DNA of 64,000 bases from SAR202-VII-2 sp965263165 (lineage in GTDB: Bacteria; Chloroflexota; Dehalococcoidia; Lucifugimonadales; SAR202-VII-2), in the NCBI GenBank assembly GCA_965263165.1, contig OZ253584.1, positions 2,790,001 through 2,854,000 of the forward strand, given 5' to 3'. Below the pieces are notes generated by a model that saw nothing but the letters and a program-made list of their open reading frames with translations, did not search any database and was not told the origin of the DNA. Numbering within the stretch: position 1 is the stretch's first letter; each line of letters starts with the position of its first letter. A program made the position numbers and the translations under genes. Below are positions 25,995 to 34,242 of this stretch, in pieces.

Positions 25995-26606
25995 CCAGCT
26001 TTCCTCTGAGAACGGGGGCAAGGATGGGGGATTCGCCGGGGGTTGGCCTTCAACCGGCCCCAACAGCCCCTGTTCGCGGCGCCATCGAGCGGGCAGGCAT
26101 CTCCGTAAGCGCTTGTTCGCGGCGCCGTTGAGCGGGCGGGCGTCTCCGCAAGCTGCTTACGCGCCAGCATTGAGCGGGCGGGCGTCTCCGTAAGCTGGTT
26201 ACGCGATGGCACTGAGCGGGAATGCACCTCCGTAAGTTGCTTACGCGACGGTATTGAGCGGGCAGGTGTCTTCGTAAGTTACTTACGCGATGGCATTGGG
26301 CGGGCATGCGTCTCCGTAAATTGCTTACGCAACGGTATTGAGCGGGCAGGTGTCTCCGTAAGTTACTTACGCGATGGCATTGGGCGGGCATGCGTCTCCG
26401 TAAGTTGCTTACGCGACGGTATTGAGCGGGCAGGTGTCTCCGTAAGTTGCTTACGCCGCCATTGAGTGGTCGTGCGCCTCCGTAAGCTCTTGTTCGCGGC
26501 GCCATTGAGCGGATGAGCGTCTTCGTAACCCCCCACGCAATGACCTCATTCGACGTCTAACGGCCCGCCTCCGACGGCCCGCGCCGGCTTGCTCAGAGCA
26601 TCCCTA
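25995..26606. repeat. Repeat C, copy 2: eleven 42/43-bp units with conserved ends
   Basis: Units start at 26084, 26127, 26169, 26211, 26253, 26295, 26337, 26379, 26421, 26461 and 26504, mostly 42 bp apart. Head and tail match copy 1. Middle units alternate between an ATTGAGCGGGCAGGTGTC type and an ATTGGGCGGGCATGCGTC type, giving an 84-bp higher-order repeat. Several units contain the palindrome CGTAAGTTGCTTACG. There are no spacers, so it is not a CRISPR array. Confidence 0.88.
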
Positions 26607-26642
26607 GGGAACGGACGGTTAGGCCAGGGCGTCCGGGCAAGG

Positions 26643-26648
26643 TATAAT
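26643..26648 (+). promoter_or_regulatory. TATAAT box upstream of the M50 protease gene
   Basis: A consensus TATAAT lies 32 nt before the ATG, just beyond the tail of repeat C copy 2. No convincing -35 box is present. Confidence 0.45.
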
Positions 26649-26680
26649 GAACCAAGCCCTTCCGACTCCCTGAGTTCTTC

Positions 26681-27379
26681 ATGCTCTTTCGCAACCTTGA
26701 CCTTCTTACCTCGGACCCTTCCGCCTTCTTCATCCTGATGACCTCGCTAGCCGCAGCCCTCGTCGTAGCCATCACGATCCACGAGTTCAGCCACGCCCTG
26801 ATCGCCAACGCCCTAGGGGATGCGACGGCGCGGGGGCTGGGCCGCCTGTCGCTCAACCCTGTGCGCCACCTCGACCCCTCCGGCACCGTCCTCCTCTTCG
26901 TGGCCGGCTTCGGATGGGGAAAGCCCGTTCCCGTTGATCCCCGGCTTCTGCGGGGCAACCCCAGGACTTCGATGTCCCTCGTATCGCTGGCGGGCCCCGC
27001 TTCCAACCTGCTCACGGCGATGGTGCTTGGTTCGCTGTTCCGCTTCGACGTTCTCCCAACCTCAAGCCTCAGCGCTGCCGTGTTTACCGGAGACGCGCTG
27101 CTCATCTTTGCCTACATTCTCTTCCTGGCCATGTTCTTCAGCATCGTCCTAGCCGTGTTCAACATGATCCCCCTCTGGCCCCTTGACGGCTTCAAAGTGC
27201 TCCAGGGAATCCTGCCCCGGGAGCAGGCGGAGGCGATGACCAGAATCCAAATGTACGGCCCGCTGATCCTGATGGGAGTGGTCTTTGCCGACATTGTCCT
27301 GAGGGTGGGGATTCTATCGACCATCCTGTGGCCGCCCGTCAACTTCCTCGCCGATGTTTTCATGGGCCTATCTGGGTAG
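26681..27379 (+). CDS. Site-2 protease family (M50) membrane metalloprotease
   Basis: The 232-residue, multi-helix protein has the zinc motif HEFSH (about residues 31-35) inside a membrane segment. It also has the second ligand motif NMIPLWPLDGFKVLQG (about residues 156-171, Asp binds zinc). It lacks the PDZ domain of RseP and the CBS domains of others, so it is a minimal M50 of the kind common in Chloroflexota and Firmicutes. Such proteases cut membrane-bound regulators; the substrate is unknown. It stands alone between repeat C copy 2 and repeat B copy 2. Confidence 0.88.
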   Translation: MLFRNLDLLTSDPSAFFILMTSLAAALVVAITIHEFSHALIANALGDATARGLGRLSLNPVRHLDPSGTVLLFVAGFGWGKPVPVDPRLLRGNPRTSMSLVSLAGPASNLLTAMVLGSLFRFDVLPTSSLSAAVFTGDALLIFAYILFLAMFFSIVLAVFNMIPLWPLDGFKVLQGILPREQAEAMTRIQMYGPLILMGVVFADIVLRVGILSTILWPPVNFLADVFMGLSG

Positions 27380-27385
27380 TCCTCC

Positions 27386-27756
27386 TAGGGACTGTTCACA
27401 CCAACGGGCTGGATTACCGGCCTTGCCCGGAAGGCCGGCGGCTTTGTAAGTCCGCATCCCTGTCAGGCCACATGAGTTTGATGAAAACGGGTTGGCGCCA
27501 TAGACCGGCGGGAACCTTGGGTTCCCTGCGCCCTCCTTCGGCGGAGGGTCTGTCTTGGCCTGCGCCGCTATCCCGCCCGCTCCGCCCTCCGACGTTTTCC
27601 AGAACAGGGGGACTCGCTGTACCCCCGGCGGGGGCTGCGCTCCCTGCACCCCGCTCGGCAAGACCAAAGCCCCATACTTGACGGTGGAGGCATATTGGTC
27701 GTTGTGCGATCCTCCATGGACAACGCAATCCGGTGTATTAGCGTGAACAGGCCGTA
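27386..27756. mobile_element. Repeat B, copy 2: MITE-like element
   Basis: The inverted ends are TAGGGACTGTTCACAC (27386-27401) and GCGTGAACAGGCCGTA (27741-27756), matching at 13 of 16 positions. The interior is collinear with copy 1 in the his operon, in the same orientation, apart from small indels. It starts 6 bp after the M50 stop codon. No other gene is seen from 27380 to 27962. Confidence 0.82.
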
Positions 27757-27776
27757 AGCGCCCGCCTCAGCCAGCT

Positions 27777-27805
27777 TTGACATTCAAGCACGCGTGTGCT
27801 AATCT
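27777..27805 (+). promoter_or_regulatory. Promoter of the PIN/TRAM-ispD-ispF-cysS cluster
   Basis: A consensus TTGACA (27777-27782) is 17 bp from TAATCT (27800-27805). Transcription would start near 27812, leaving a 5' leader of about 150 nt. Confidence 0.7.
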
Positions 27806-27962
27806 GGCTACAAAGCCAAACTGAGAGCTTCCACACGAGCGCCACTCACCTTGAAGGCAATCGCCCATGGCTCGGCGTCCTCGGTTGGCCGCGTAGGAAC
27901 GTCGCAGAGGCTACTATCTGGGGATCACCGCTGCCCTTTGGAGTGAGGTTGCTGGGGATGAG

Positions 27963-29030
27963 GTGGCGCGAGTGAGTTTCAACAGGCTCGAGGTCGTTGG
28001 CCGCGTCGTGGGCACGGGGGGTCTGGCCGCAGCGGGGTGGGCCATCGGGACCCGGCTCACCGACGGCTTAGCCGGAAGCTCCACCGACCTCGCCATCACC
28101 ACTGTTCTCATCGCCGCGGGCGCCCTGCTCGGCGCGGTCCTCACACCCTACTTCACCAATCGCCCGCTCGTTGCCCTCGCCGACTATCTCATCAGCCTGC
28201 CCTACCCCACCCTGTCGTCCATCGTTCTTGGCCTGGTCGTTGGCGTAGGCCTGGCCGCGCTGATGGCCTTCCCCATGAGCCGATTGCCCGGCCCGGCGGG
28301 AATCGCGATCCCGGTAGCCCTCGTCTTCATCTTGGGTTTTCTGGGTGTCTACGTCCTCGTAAGGCGGCGCGACGAGCTCGCCCAAATCCTTCCCGAACCT
28401 CGCCGGGGCCAGTACGGGCAGAACGGCCAGGAATACCAGGTGCTCCTCGACACGTCCGCTATCATCGACGGCCGCATCGCCGACGTCAGTGAGGCCGGCT
28501 TCCTGTCCGGTACACTCGTCATCCCGCGCTTCATCCTCGACGAGCTTCGCCACATCGCCGACTCCACCGATTCGCTGAGGCGGAACAGGGGCCGCCGGGG
28601 CTTAGAGATTTTGAACAAGCTCCGCAGGGAGGCCAACGTTCCCCTGCGCATTCTGGACACCGACATCCGCAACGGCCAGGAGGCCGACGAGAGGCTCGTG
28701 TCCCTGGCAAGCGCCATGAAGGCCCCCATAGCCACCACCGATTACAACCTCAACCGCGTCGCCGAGTTTCAGGGCGTCCGCGTGCTCAACGTCAACGAGT
28801 TGGCCAACGTCCTCAAGCCCGTGGTCCTTCCCGGCGAGAACATGCGGGTGCGGGTCATTCAGGGCGGTAAGGAGCCGGGCCAGGGCATTGGCTTCCTGGA
28901 TGATGGGACAATGGTCGTCGTGGAGGGAGGCCGGCGTCACATCAACGCCCACCTGGAAGTGCAGGTCACCCGGGCGCTCCAGACCGCCGCAGGCCGCATC
29001 ATCTTCGCTCAGCCGCGAGAGGACCAGTAG
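27963..29030 (+). CDS. PIN/TRAM-domain membrane protein (YacL-like)
   Basis: The 355-residue protein has about four N-terminal helices (residues 13-130). A PIN nuclease domain follows (about 140-265), with acidic residues in LLDTSAIIDGRIADV, FILDELRHIAD and IATTDYNLNRVAEF. A C-terminal TRAM domain (about 285-350, containing GQGIGFLDDGTMVVVEGG) completes it. PIN domains cut RNA and TRAM binds RNA, so a membrane-tethered RNA-processing role is likely but unproven. The start is GTG 27963. It is first in a cluster leading to ispD, a common arrangement. Confidence 0.9.
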   Translation: MARVSFNRLEVVGRVVGTGGLAAAGWAIGTRLTDGLAGSSTDLAITTVLIAAGALLGAVLTPYFTNRPLVALADYLISLPYPTLSSIVLGLVVGVGLAALMAFPMSRLPGPAGIAIPVALVFILGFLGVYVLVRRRDELAQILPEPRRGQYGQNGQEYQVLLDTSAIIDGRIADVSEAGFLSGTLVIPRFILDELRHIADSTDSLRRNRGRRGLEILNKLRREANVPLRILDTDIRNGQEADERLVSLASAMKAPIATTDYNLNRVAEFQGVRVLNVNELANVLKPVVLPGENMRVRVIQGGKEPGQGIGFLDDGTMVVVEGGRRHINAHLEVQVTRALQTAAGRIIFAQPREDQ

Positions 29031-29147
29031 GCCATCGGCCCTCCCAACGGCCTCGCGGGCCCATCCGCTTTTCTGTCCCGCCCCTTCCCAAAATCAGCTA
29101 TACTGTTTCATCCGTATCCCAACGAGCGTATCCAGACGAGCTCGGCT

Positions 29148-29873
29148 ATGACCTGGAATCCCAATCTGTCATCCAACGGCGCCGCCCACCGGGTCGGCGC
29201 CATCATCGTGGCCGCCGGGTCCAGCACCCGGATGGGCGACATCGACAAGATATTTCACCCCGTCTTGGGTCTGCCCCTGGTCGGCTATTCTCTCCGCGTG
29301 CTTCAGGCCAGCCCGGAAATCGACGACATCGCCCTCGTGGTGGCGCCCGCATCCCTGGAACAGGCGCGCCGCCTGGTGGAAGACTTGGCCTGCGGCAAGG
29401 TCGTTGCCATCTGTCCCGGAGGAGACCGGCGTCAGGACTCGGTCAGCAACGGCCTAGCCCACCTGCCCAACATCGAATGGGTCCTCGTGCAGGACGGCGC
29501 CAGGCCCTGCATAACGCAGGAAATGGTGCGGACAAGCTTGGAGGTGGCGCAGGACACCGGCGCAGCCGTGGCCGCCGTGCCGGTCAAGGACACGATCAAG
29601 ATTGTCGATGAGGACGGTGGCGTCGTGCGCACCGTTCCCCGCGACACCCTCCGGGCGATTCAGTCGCCACAGACCTTCTCCGCCAGCATCCTGCGCAGGG
29701 CGCACAGCGAGGTCAGCAGCTCGGTCACCGACGACGCGTCCCTGGTGGAGCACCTAGGCTATCGGGTCCGCTCCTACCCGGGCTCCTACGCCAACATCAA
29801 GGTCACAACCCCCGAGGACCTGGCGCTGGCGGAAACCCTGCTTCTGGGTCGGCGCCAGGAAGTGAACAACTAG
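29148..29873 (+). CDS. ispD: 2-C-methyl-D-erythritol 4-phosphate cytidylyltransferase IspD
   Basis: IspD transfers CMP to MEP in the non-mevalonate isoprenoid pathway. The 241-residue protein has the CTP-binding loop AIIVAAGSSTRMGDIDKIF, the block WVLVQDGARPCI (about residues 104-115), PVKDTIK and QTFSASIL. The second base of the usual GxGxRMG loop is a serine-rich variant, still compatible with function. It is 1 bp upstream of ispF, and the two catalyse linked steps. Confidence 0.94.
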   Translation: MTWNPNLSSNGAAHRVGAIIVAAGSSTRMGDIDKIFHPVLGLPLVGYSLRVLQASPEIDDIALVVAPASLEQARRLVEDLACGKVVAICPGGDRRQDSVSNGLAHLPNIEWVLVQDGARPCITQEMVRTSLEVAQDTGAAVAAVPVKDTIKIVDEDGGVVRTVPRDTLRAIQSPQTFSASILRRAHSEVSSSVTDDASLVEHLGYRVRSYPGSYANIKVTTPEDLALAETLLLGRRQEVNN

Positions 29874-29874
29874 C

Positions 29875-30354
29875 GTGTTCCGCATCGGCCAAGGCTTCGA
29901 CGCGCACCCCCTTGTCCCCGGACGGCGGCTCGTCCTAGGCGGCGTCGGCATACCTCACCACCTGGGTCCCGCCGGCCACAGCGACGGCGATCCCCTGATT
30001 CACGCCATCATCGACGCTCTGCTCGGCGCCGCATCACTCGGCGACATCGGCGCCCACTTTCCATCCTCAGACGCGCAGTACAAGGACGCGCCCAGCACGC
30101 GCCTCCTCTCCTCCACGGCGGCGCTGCTGCGGGACGCCGGATGGAAGATAGCGAACGTGGATGCTACAATTGCCGCCGAAAAGCCCAGACTAGCTTCCCA
30201 CATTCCCGCCATGCGCGACGCAGTAGCAACCGCCGCCGGCATAGACGCTCAGCAGGTTAGCATCAAAGCCACCACCACTGACGGGCTCGGCTTCATCGGC
30301 CGCCAAGAGGGAATTGCCGCCTCCGCCGTCTGCCTCATCCAGGAGGCCCAGTGA
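29875..30354 (+). CDS. ispF: 2-C-methyl-D-erythritol 2,4-cyclodiphosphate synthase IspF
   Basis: IspF cyclises CDP-ME 2-phosphate. The 159-residue protein contains the metal ligands in GQGFDAHPL (Asp8, His10) and the histidine of AGHSDGDPLIHAIIDALLGAA. The C-terminal TTDGLGFIGRQEG binds the cytidine. The start is GTG 29875, one base after the ispD stop, and its end overlaps the cysS start by 4 bp, so the three genes are translationally coupled. Confidence 0.95.
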   Translation: MFRIGQGFDAHPLVPGRRLVLGGVGIPHHLGPAGHSDGDPLIHAIIDALLGAASLGDIGAHFPSSDAQYKDAPSTRLLSSTAALLRDAGWKIANVDATIAAEKPRLASHIPAMRDAVATAAGIDAQQVSIKATTTDGLGFIGRQEGIAASAVCLIQEAQ

Positions 30355-31808
30355 GGCTCTATAGCACCCTCTCCGGCCGCAAGGATGAGTTCCAACCCCA
30401 GGGAGACACCGTACAGATGTACGTCTGCGGCGTCACCCCCTACTCCGACGCTCACGTCGGGCACGCCATGAGTTACGTGGTCTTCGACGTGCTGCGCCGC
30501 TACCTCCAGTACACCGGCCACAGCCTCCACCACGTCCAGAACATTACCGACGTTGACGACAAGATCATCCAACGCGGCCTCGACCGCGGCGTCGACCCTC
30601 TGGCGCTGGCCAAGGAGTACACCGACGAGTTTCTCCAAGACATGGACGCCCTCAACGTCCTACGCGCCCACGACTACCCCAGGGCAACCCAGGAAATCCC
30701 CGGAATCATCACCATCATTCAAGCCCTGGTTGGCAAGGGATGCGCCTACGCCGTCGAAGGGGACGTCTATTTCCGCGTCAACTGGGACGAGGACTACGGC
30801 AAGCTGAGCCACCGCACCCTGGAGGGCATGCAGGCCGGCGCGCGCATTGAGCTGGACCCCCGCAAGGAACACCCCATGGACTTCGCCCTCTGGAAGGCAG
30901 CCAAGCCCGGGGAGCCATCCTGGGACAGCCCCTGGGGCCCCGGCCGCCCCGGTTGGCACATCGAGTGCACCGCCATGTCCATCGCCTACCTCGGCCACAC
31001 TCTGGACATTCACGGCGGCGGCCATGACCTCGTCTTTCCCCATCACGAGAACGAGATTGCCCAGTCGGAAGCCTACACAGGCGTCAAACCCTTCGCCCGT
31101 TGGTGGGTCCACAACGGCCTTCTCCAACTCGGCGAGGCCAAGATGAGCAAGTCCATCGGCAACCTCATCACCATCCGCCAGGCCCTCGACACATGCTCCT
31201 CCGACGCCCTGCGGCTATTCTTCCTCGGCTCCCACTATCGCGGCCCCCTCGCCTATAGCGAGGACGCCCTCCGCGCCCAGGAGCGCGCCGTCGACCGCCT
31301 GCGCCGGGCCTGCCACACGGCAGACACCGGCCACGTCCCCTCCAGCCTGGGCGTCGAGGACTACCGTAACCGCTTCCGCCAGGCCATGGACGATGACCTG
31401 AACACCCCCCAGGCCATCGCCGTCCTATTCGACCTGGCCCGCGACATCAACCGGGCAAGGGAGGACGGCGAGAACACGGCCGACGCCCGAACCCTTCTTG
31501 CAGAGCTTTCGGGCGTCTTGGGCCTCAGCCTGCTCAGTCTTGCCAATAAGCGTGTTACAGCGTCTATGAGGGCTACGGCGGGTGCGCCAAGTGCTGCAAT
31601 GACCGCCACATCAAAATCGCCCGTGACTCCCGAGCACGACGGGGCAACGAACCTGGAACCCCTCATCGAACTGCTCATAGAGACGAGGAACGGCCTTCGC
31701 TCCGCCCGCCAGTTCGAGATGGCCGATCGCATCCGCAACCGCCTGGGGGAGCTTGGCATAGCCCTGGAGGACACGCCCCGCGGCGCCGAGTGGCGCTTCA
31801 CCGGCTAG
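30351..31808 (+). CDS. cysS: Cysteinyl-tRNA synthetase
   Basis: The class I synthetase has 485 residues. The HIGH-type motif is in PYSDAHVGHAMSYVVFDV and the KMSKS loop is AKMSKSIGNLITI. Zinc ligands are the Cys in YVCGVTPY, the Cys in GWHIECTAMS, and His/Glu in HHENEIAQSEA. Near the C-terminus (about residues 400-430) is a low-complexity Ala/Thr-rich linker that relatives usually lack, followed by a normal helical end. The start is GTG 30351. The 31809-31967 gap contains nothing recognisable. Confidence 0.95.
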   Translation: MRLYSTLSGRKDEFQPQGDTVQMYVCGVTPYSDAHVGHAMSYVVFDVLRRYLQYTGHSLHHVQNITDVDDKIIQRGLDRGVDPLALAKEYTDEFLQDMDALNVLRAHDYPRATQEIPGIITIIQALVGKGCAYAVEGDVYFRVNWDEDYGKLSHRTLEGMQAGARIELDPRKEHPMDFALWKAAKPGEPSWDSPWGPGRPGWHIECTAMSIAYLGHTLDIHGGGHDLVFPHHENEIAQSEAYTGVKPFARWWVHNGLLQLGEAKMSKSIGNLITIRQALDTCSSDALRLFFLGSHYRGPLAYSEDALRAQERAVDRLRRACHTADTGHVPSSLGVEDYRNRFRQAMDDDLNTPQAIAVLFDLARDINRAREDGENTADARTLLAELSGVLGLSLLSLANKRVTASMRATAGAPSAAMTATSKSPVTPEHDGATNLEPLIELLIETRNGLRSARQFEMADRIRNRLGELGIALEDTPRGAEWRFTG

Positions 31809-31967
31809 CCGATGCTCCGCGGGAGAGCGTGACGCGGAGGTTCAGAGCGCGTCTAGAGCTAACGGCCTTCGTCAACGCGATTCTGACTACATGCGGCGCT
31901 GACCCCGCGCCTCAATGAACAAGAGTGAGCAAGCCTCGCCCATAAGCAGCATGACGGGATCCATCCC

Positions 31968-33416
31968 ATGCCAAGAGACACCAGGACCACCCTCACCCCC
32001 CACCTAGCCGCCCGGCTGGCCGAAATACTGGGCGCCCACGCTGTCAGCACCAAGCGCAGTGACCTCGACTTCTACTCCGCCGACGCTCTAGACCGAATCC
32101 GGGCCTTCTCAGCAGCGCCGCTCCTGGAAACCATGCCTGACGTGGTCGTTAGCCCCGAGAACACCGACCAAGTGGCCGCCGTCGTCAGGTTGGCCAACGA
32201 AGAGGGTGTACCGGTCGTCCCATACGGCGCCGGCACCGGCGTGATGGGCGCAGCCGTGCCCATCCGGGGCGGCATCGTACTCAGCTTGGCCAGGATGAAC
32301 CGCATCCTGAGCATCGACCCCGGCGCAATGACCGCCACGGTGCAAGCGGGCGTCATCCTGGGCAACCTGGACCGCGAATTGGAGAGCAGCGGCCTCATGC
32401 TGGGCCACGATCCCTGGAGCACACCCATCGCCAGCGTGGGCGGGGCCATCGCCACCAACGGCGTGGGCTACCGCGCCAGGACCTACGGGCCGATGGGCAA
32501 GCAGGTGGTGGCGCTCGAGGTTGTCCTGCCCACCGGCGCCGTGCTGCGCACTAAGCCCGTTTCCAAGGTGGCCGGTCCGTCGCTCAAGGACCTGTTCCCC
32601 GGCGCAGAGGGCGTCTTCGGCGTCGTCACGGAGGCCACCCTACGGGTCTTCGCTCAACCCGAGCAGCGGGAGTTCCGATCGTTCTCCTTTCCCACCTTCG
32701 AGGCCGGCTTCTCCGCCGTGCAGGAGATGACCCGGCTCGGCATCCGCCCCGCGCTCATGGACCTCTCGGAAGAGTGGGGCCGCCGCATCGACTCCGGCAA
32801 CGCTGAGGCGCACGAGGTATCCTTTACCCTGGTCTTCGAGGGCTACACCGAAGGGGTGGCGGCAGAGTTGGACCGCACGTTGAAGGTCTGCGCGGCCCAC
32901 GGCGGCCAGGACCAGGGCGAACACCACGCCCGCCAGCACTGGGACTTCCGCCACCAGATGGCCTACAGATACCAGGAACGCCTCAAGAGCCAGGGAGGCC
33001 GCTTCCGCAGAGAACGAGGGTGGAGGCAGCTCATGGACTATCTCCACATGTCCCTCCCCGCATCTGAGGTTGCTGGCTTTTACCAGTGGAGCAAGGCCCT
33101 CATCGCCGAACGCGGCTTGGGCCTCTATGAAGCAGCGATATGGACCGACGCTGAGCTCTTCTCCCTCCTCCTCGGCGACCCCACGGAAGGCGACCCGGGC
33201 GACGCCGGCCTCTCCAACAACCTCGCGCGAACCGCGGACGATATCCTGATGAAGGCGCAGGACCTCGGAGGCAGCATGGAGTACTGCCACGGCGTGGGCG
33301 TCAAGCTGCTCCACCTCTTGGACCGCGAATGGGGCGCAGGCGCAGAGGTCGTGCGCGGCATGAAAGCGTCTCTGGATCCTCGCCGCATCATGAACCCCGG
33401 CAAGCTGGGACTGTAG
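31968..33416 (+). CDS. FAD-linked oxidase, GlcD/AGPS-like
   Basis: The 482-residue protein has an N-terminal PCMH-type FAD domain, with VVSPENTDQVAAVVRLANEEG, the FAD-pyrophosphate motif PYGAGTGVMGAAVP and SVGGAIATNGVGYRARTYG. A C-terminal cap domain ends in MNPGKLGL, the classical end of glycolate and lactate oxidase subunits. The family oxidises 2-hydroxyacids or makes alkyl-DHAP; the region around RFRRERGWRQLMDYLH slightly favours the AGPS branch. It precedes the lipoprotein gene by 3 bp. Confidence 0.85.
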   Translation: MPRDTRTTLTPHLAARLAEILGAHAVSTKRSDLDFYSADALDRIRAFSAAPLLETMPDVVVSPENTDQVAAVVRLANEEGVPVVPYGAGTGVMGAAVPIRGGIVLSLARMNRILSIDPGAMTATVQAGVILGNLDRELESSGLMLGHDPWSTPIASVGGAIATNGVGYRARTYGPMGKQVVALEVVLPTGAVLRTKPVSKVAGPSLKDLFPGAEGVFGVVTEATLRVFAQPEQREFRSFSFPTFEAGFSAVQEMTRLGIRPALMDLSEEWGRRIDSGNAEAHEVSFTLVFEGYTEGVAAELDRTLKVCAAHGGQDQGEHHARQHWDFRHQMAYRYQERLKSQGGRFRRERGWRQLMDYLHMSLPASEVAGFYQWSKALIAERGLGLYEAAIWTDAELFSLLLGDPTEGDPGDAGLSNNLARTADDILMKAQDLGGSMEYCHGVGVKLLHLLDREWGAGAEVVRGMKASLDPRRIMNPGKLGL

Positions 33417-33419
33417 CCC

Positions 33420-34205
33420 ATGCAGAAACTCCCCAACCGACCATCTCCGGCCCTCCGATGGGCGCCCTTCGCCCTGCTGCCCATCGCCCTCTTGGCGGCG
33501 GCCCTGCTGGCTCTGGCCGCCTGCTCCAACTCCGATTCCACGAACGGCCAACCCGCGGCTACTGCGCTCCCCACGCCAACTCCCACCCCCATTGATGTCC
33601 CCGCCCTATTGGCGGCATCGGGGGAACGGATGGCTGGCTTGCAGAGCTTCGGCTTCCGCGTCACTCACGAAGGCGGCGGAACAGATCTAGGAGGGAGCCT
33701 CGGCTTGGTCGTGGAGGGCGTTGAAGGCTCCGCCGGTCAGCCGGACAAGCTCCATGTGGACATAGCCGGCTCGGTGCGCGGCCTGCCAGTGGATATGAAG
33801 CTCATAACCATCGGAGAAGAAGTCTGGCTTTCCGACCCCTTCACGGAACGATGGTCATCCATAGACGATGCGGTCAACCCGTTTGCGTTCTTCGATCCCC
33901 AGGGGGGCATCGTGGACATCATGGCCAACGTCCGGCAGGCATCCTACGTTGGCCTCGACGCGGTCGACGGCGCTTCCGCCCATCGCATCAGGGGAACGCT
34001 CCCCGCGCAAGTCCTGTCGAGCTTCCTTGGAATCGCACTCAGCGATGGCATCCTCGACGCCGCGGTGTGGCTGGGGACTGACTCCCTCTATTTGCGCCGC
34101 GTTGAGCTGCAGGGTCTGCTCGTTCCCGGCGAGGAACCGGGCATTCTCCGTATCATCGAGTTGGACGCGTTCAATGGCCCGGTGGACATTCAGCCGCCGG
34201 TCTAG
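33420..34205 (+). CDS. LppX/LprG-like lipoprotein
   Basis: The 261-residue precursor has a long signal peptide and a lipobox LAAC (Cys35), followed by a Pro/Thr linker (TPTPTPI). The mature domain (about residues 58-258) shows the LppX_LprAFG pattern: LLAASGERMAGLQSFGFRVTHEGG, GSVRGLPVDMKLITIGEEVWLSDPFT and ASAHRIRGTLP. In mycobacteria such proteins carry lipids across the envelope with an MFS partner. The next gene is an MFS transporter 37 bp downstream. Confidence 0.75.
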   Translation: MQKLPNRPSPALRWAPFALLPIALLAAALLALAACSNSDSTNGQPAATALPTPTPTPIDVPALLAASGERMAGLQSFGFRVTHEGGGTDLGGSLGLVVEGVEGSAGQPDKLHVDIAGSVRGLPVDMKLITIGEEVWLSDPFTERWSSIDDAVNPFAFFDPQGGIVDIMANVRQASYVGLDAVDGASAHRIRGTLPAQVLSSFLGIALSDGILDAAVWLGTDSLYLRRVELQGLLVPGEEPGILRIIELDAFNGPVDIQPPV

Positions 34206-34227
34206 GCGTGGCGCCGCCTGACCCTGC

Positions 34228-34233
34228 TATCAT
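34228..34233 (+). promoter_or_regulatory. TATCAT box before the DHA2 transporter
   Basis: TATCAT lies 9 nt before the ATG at 34243, the same geometry as the TACAAT boxes of the four tandem MFS genes. Confidence 0.4.
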
Positions 34234-34242
34234 CCCTCCGCC

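Noticed and set aside
8029..26606. Repeat C arrays as CRISPR
   Set aside because: The entire 42/43-bp unit repeats with no unique spacers, and there are no cas genes in the window.
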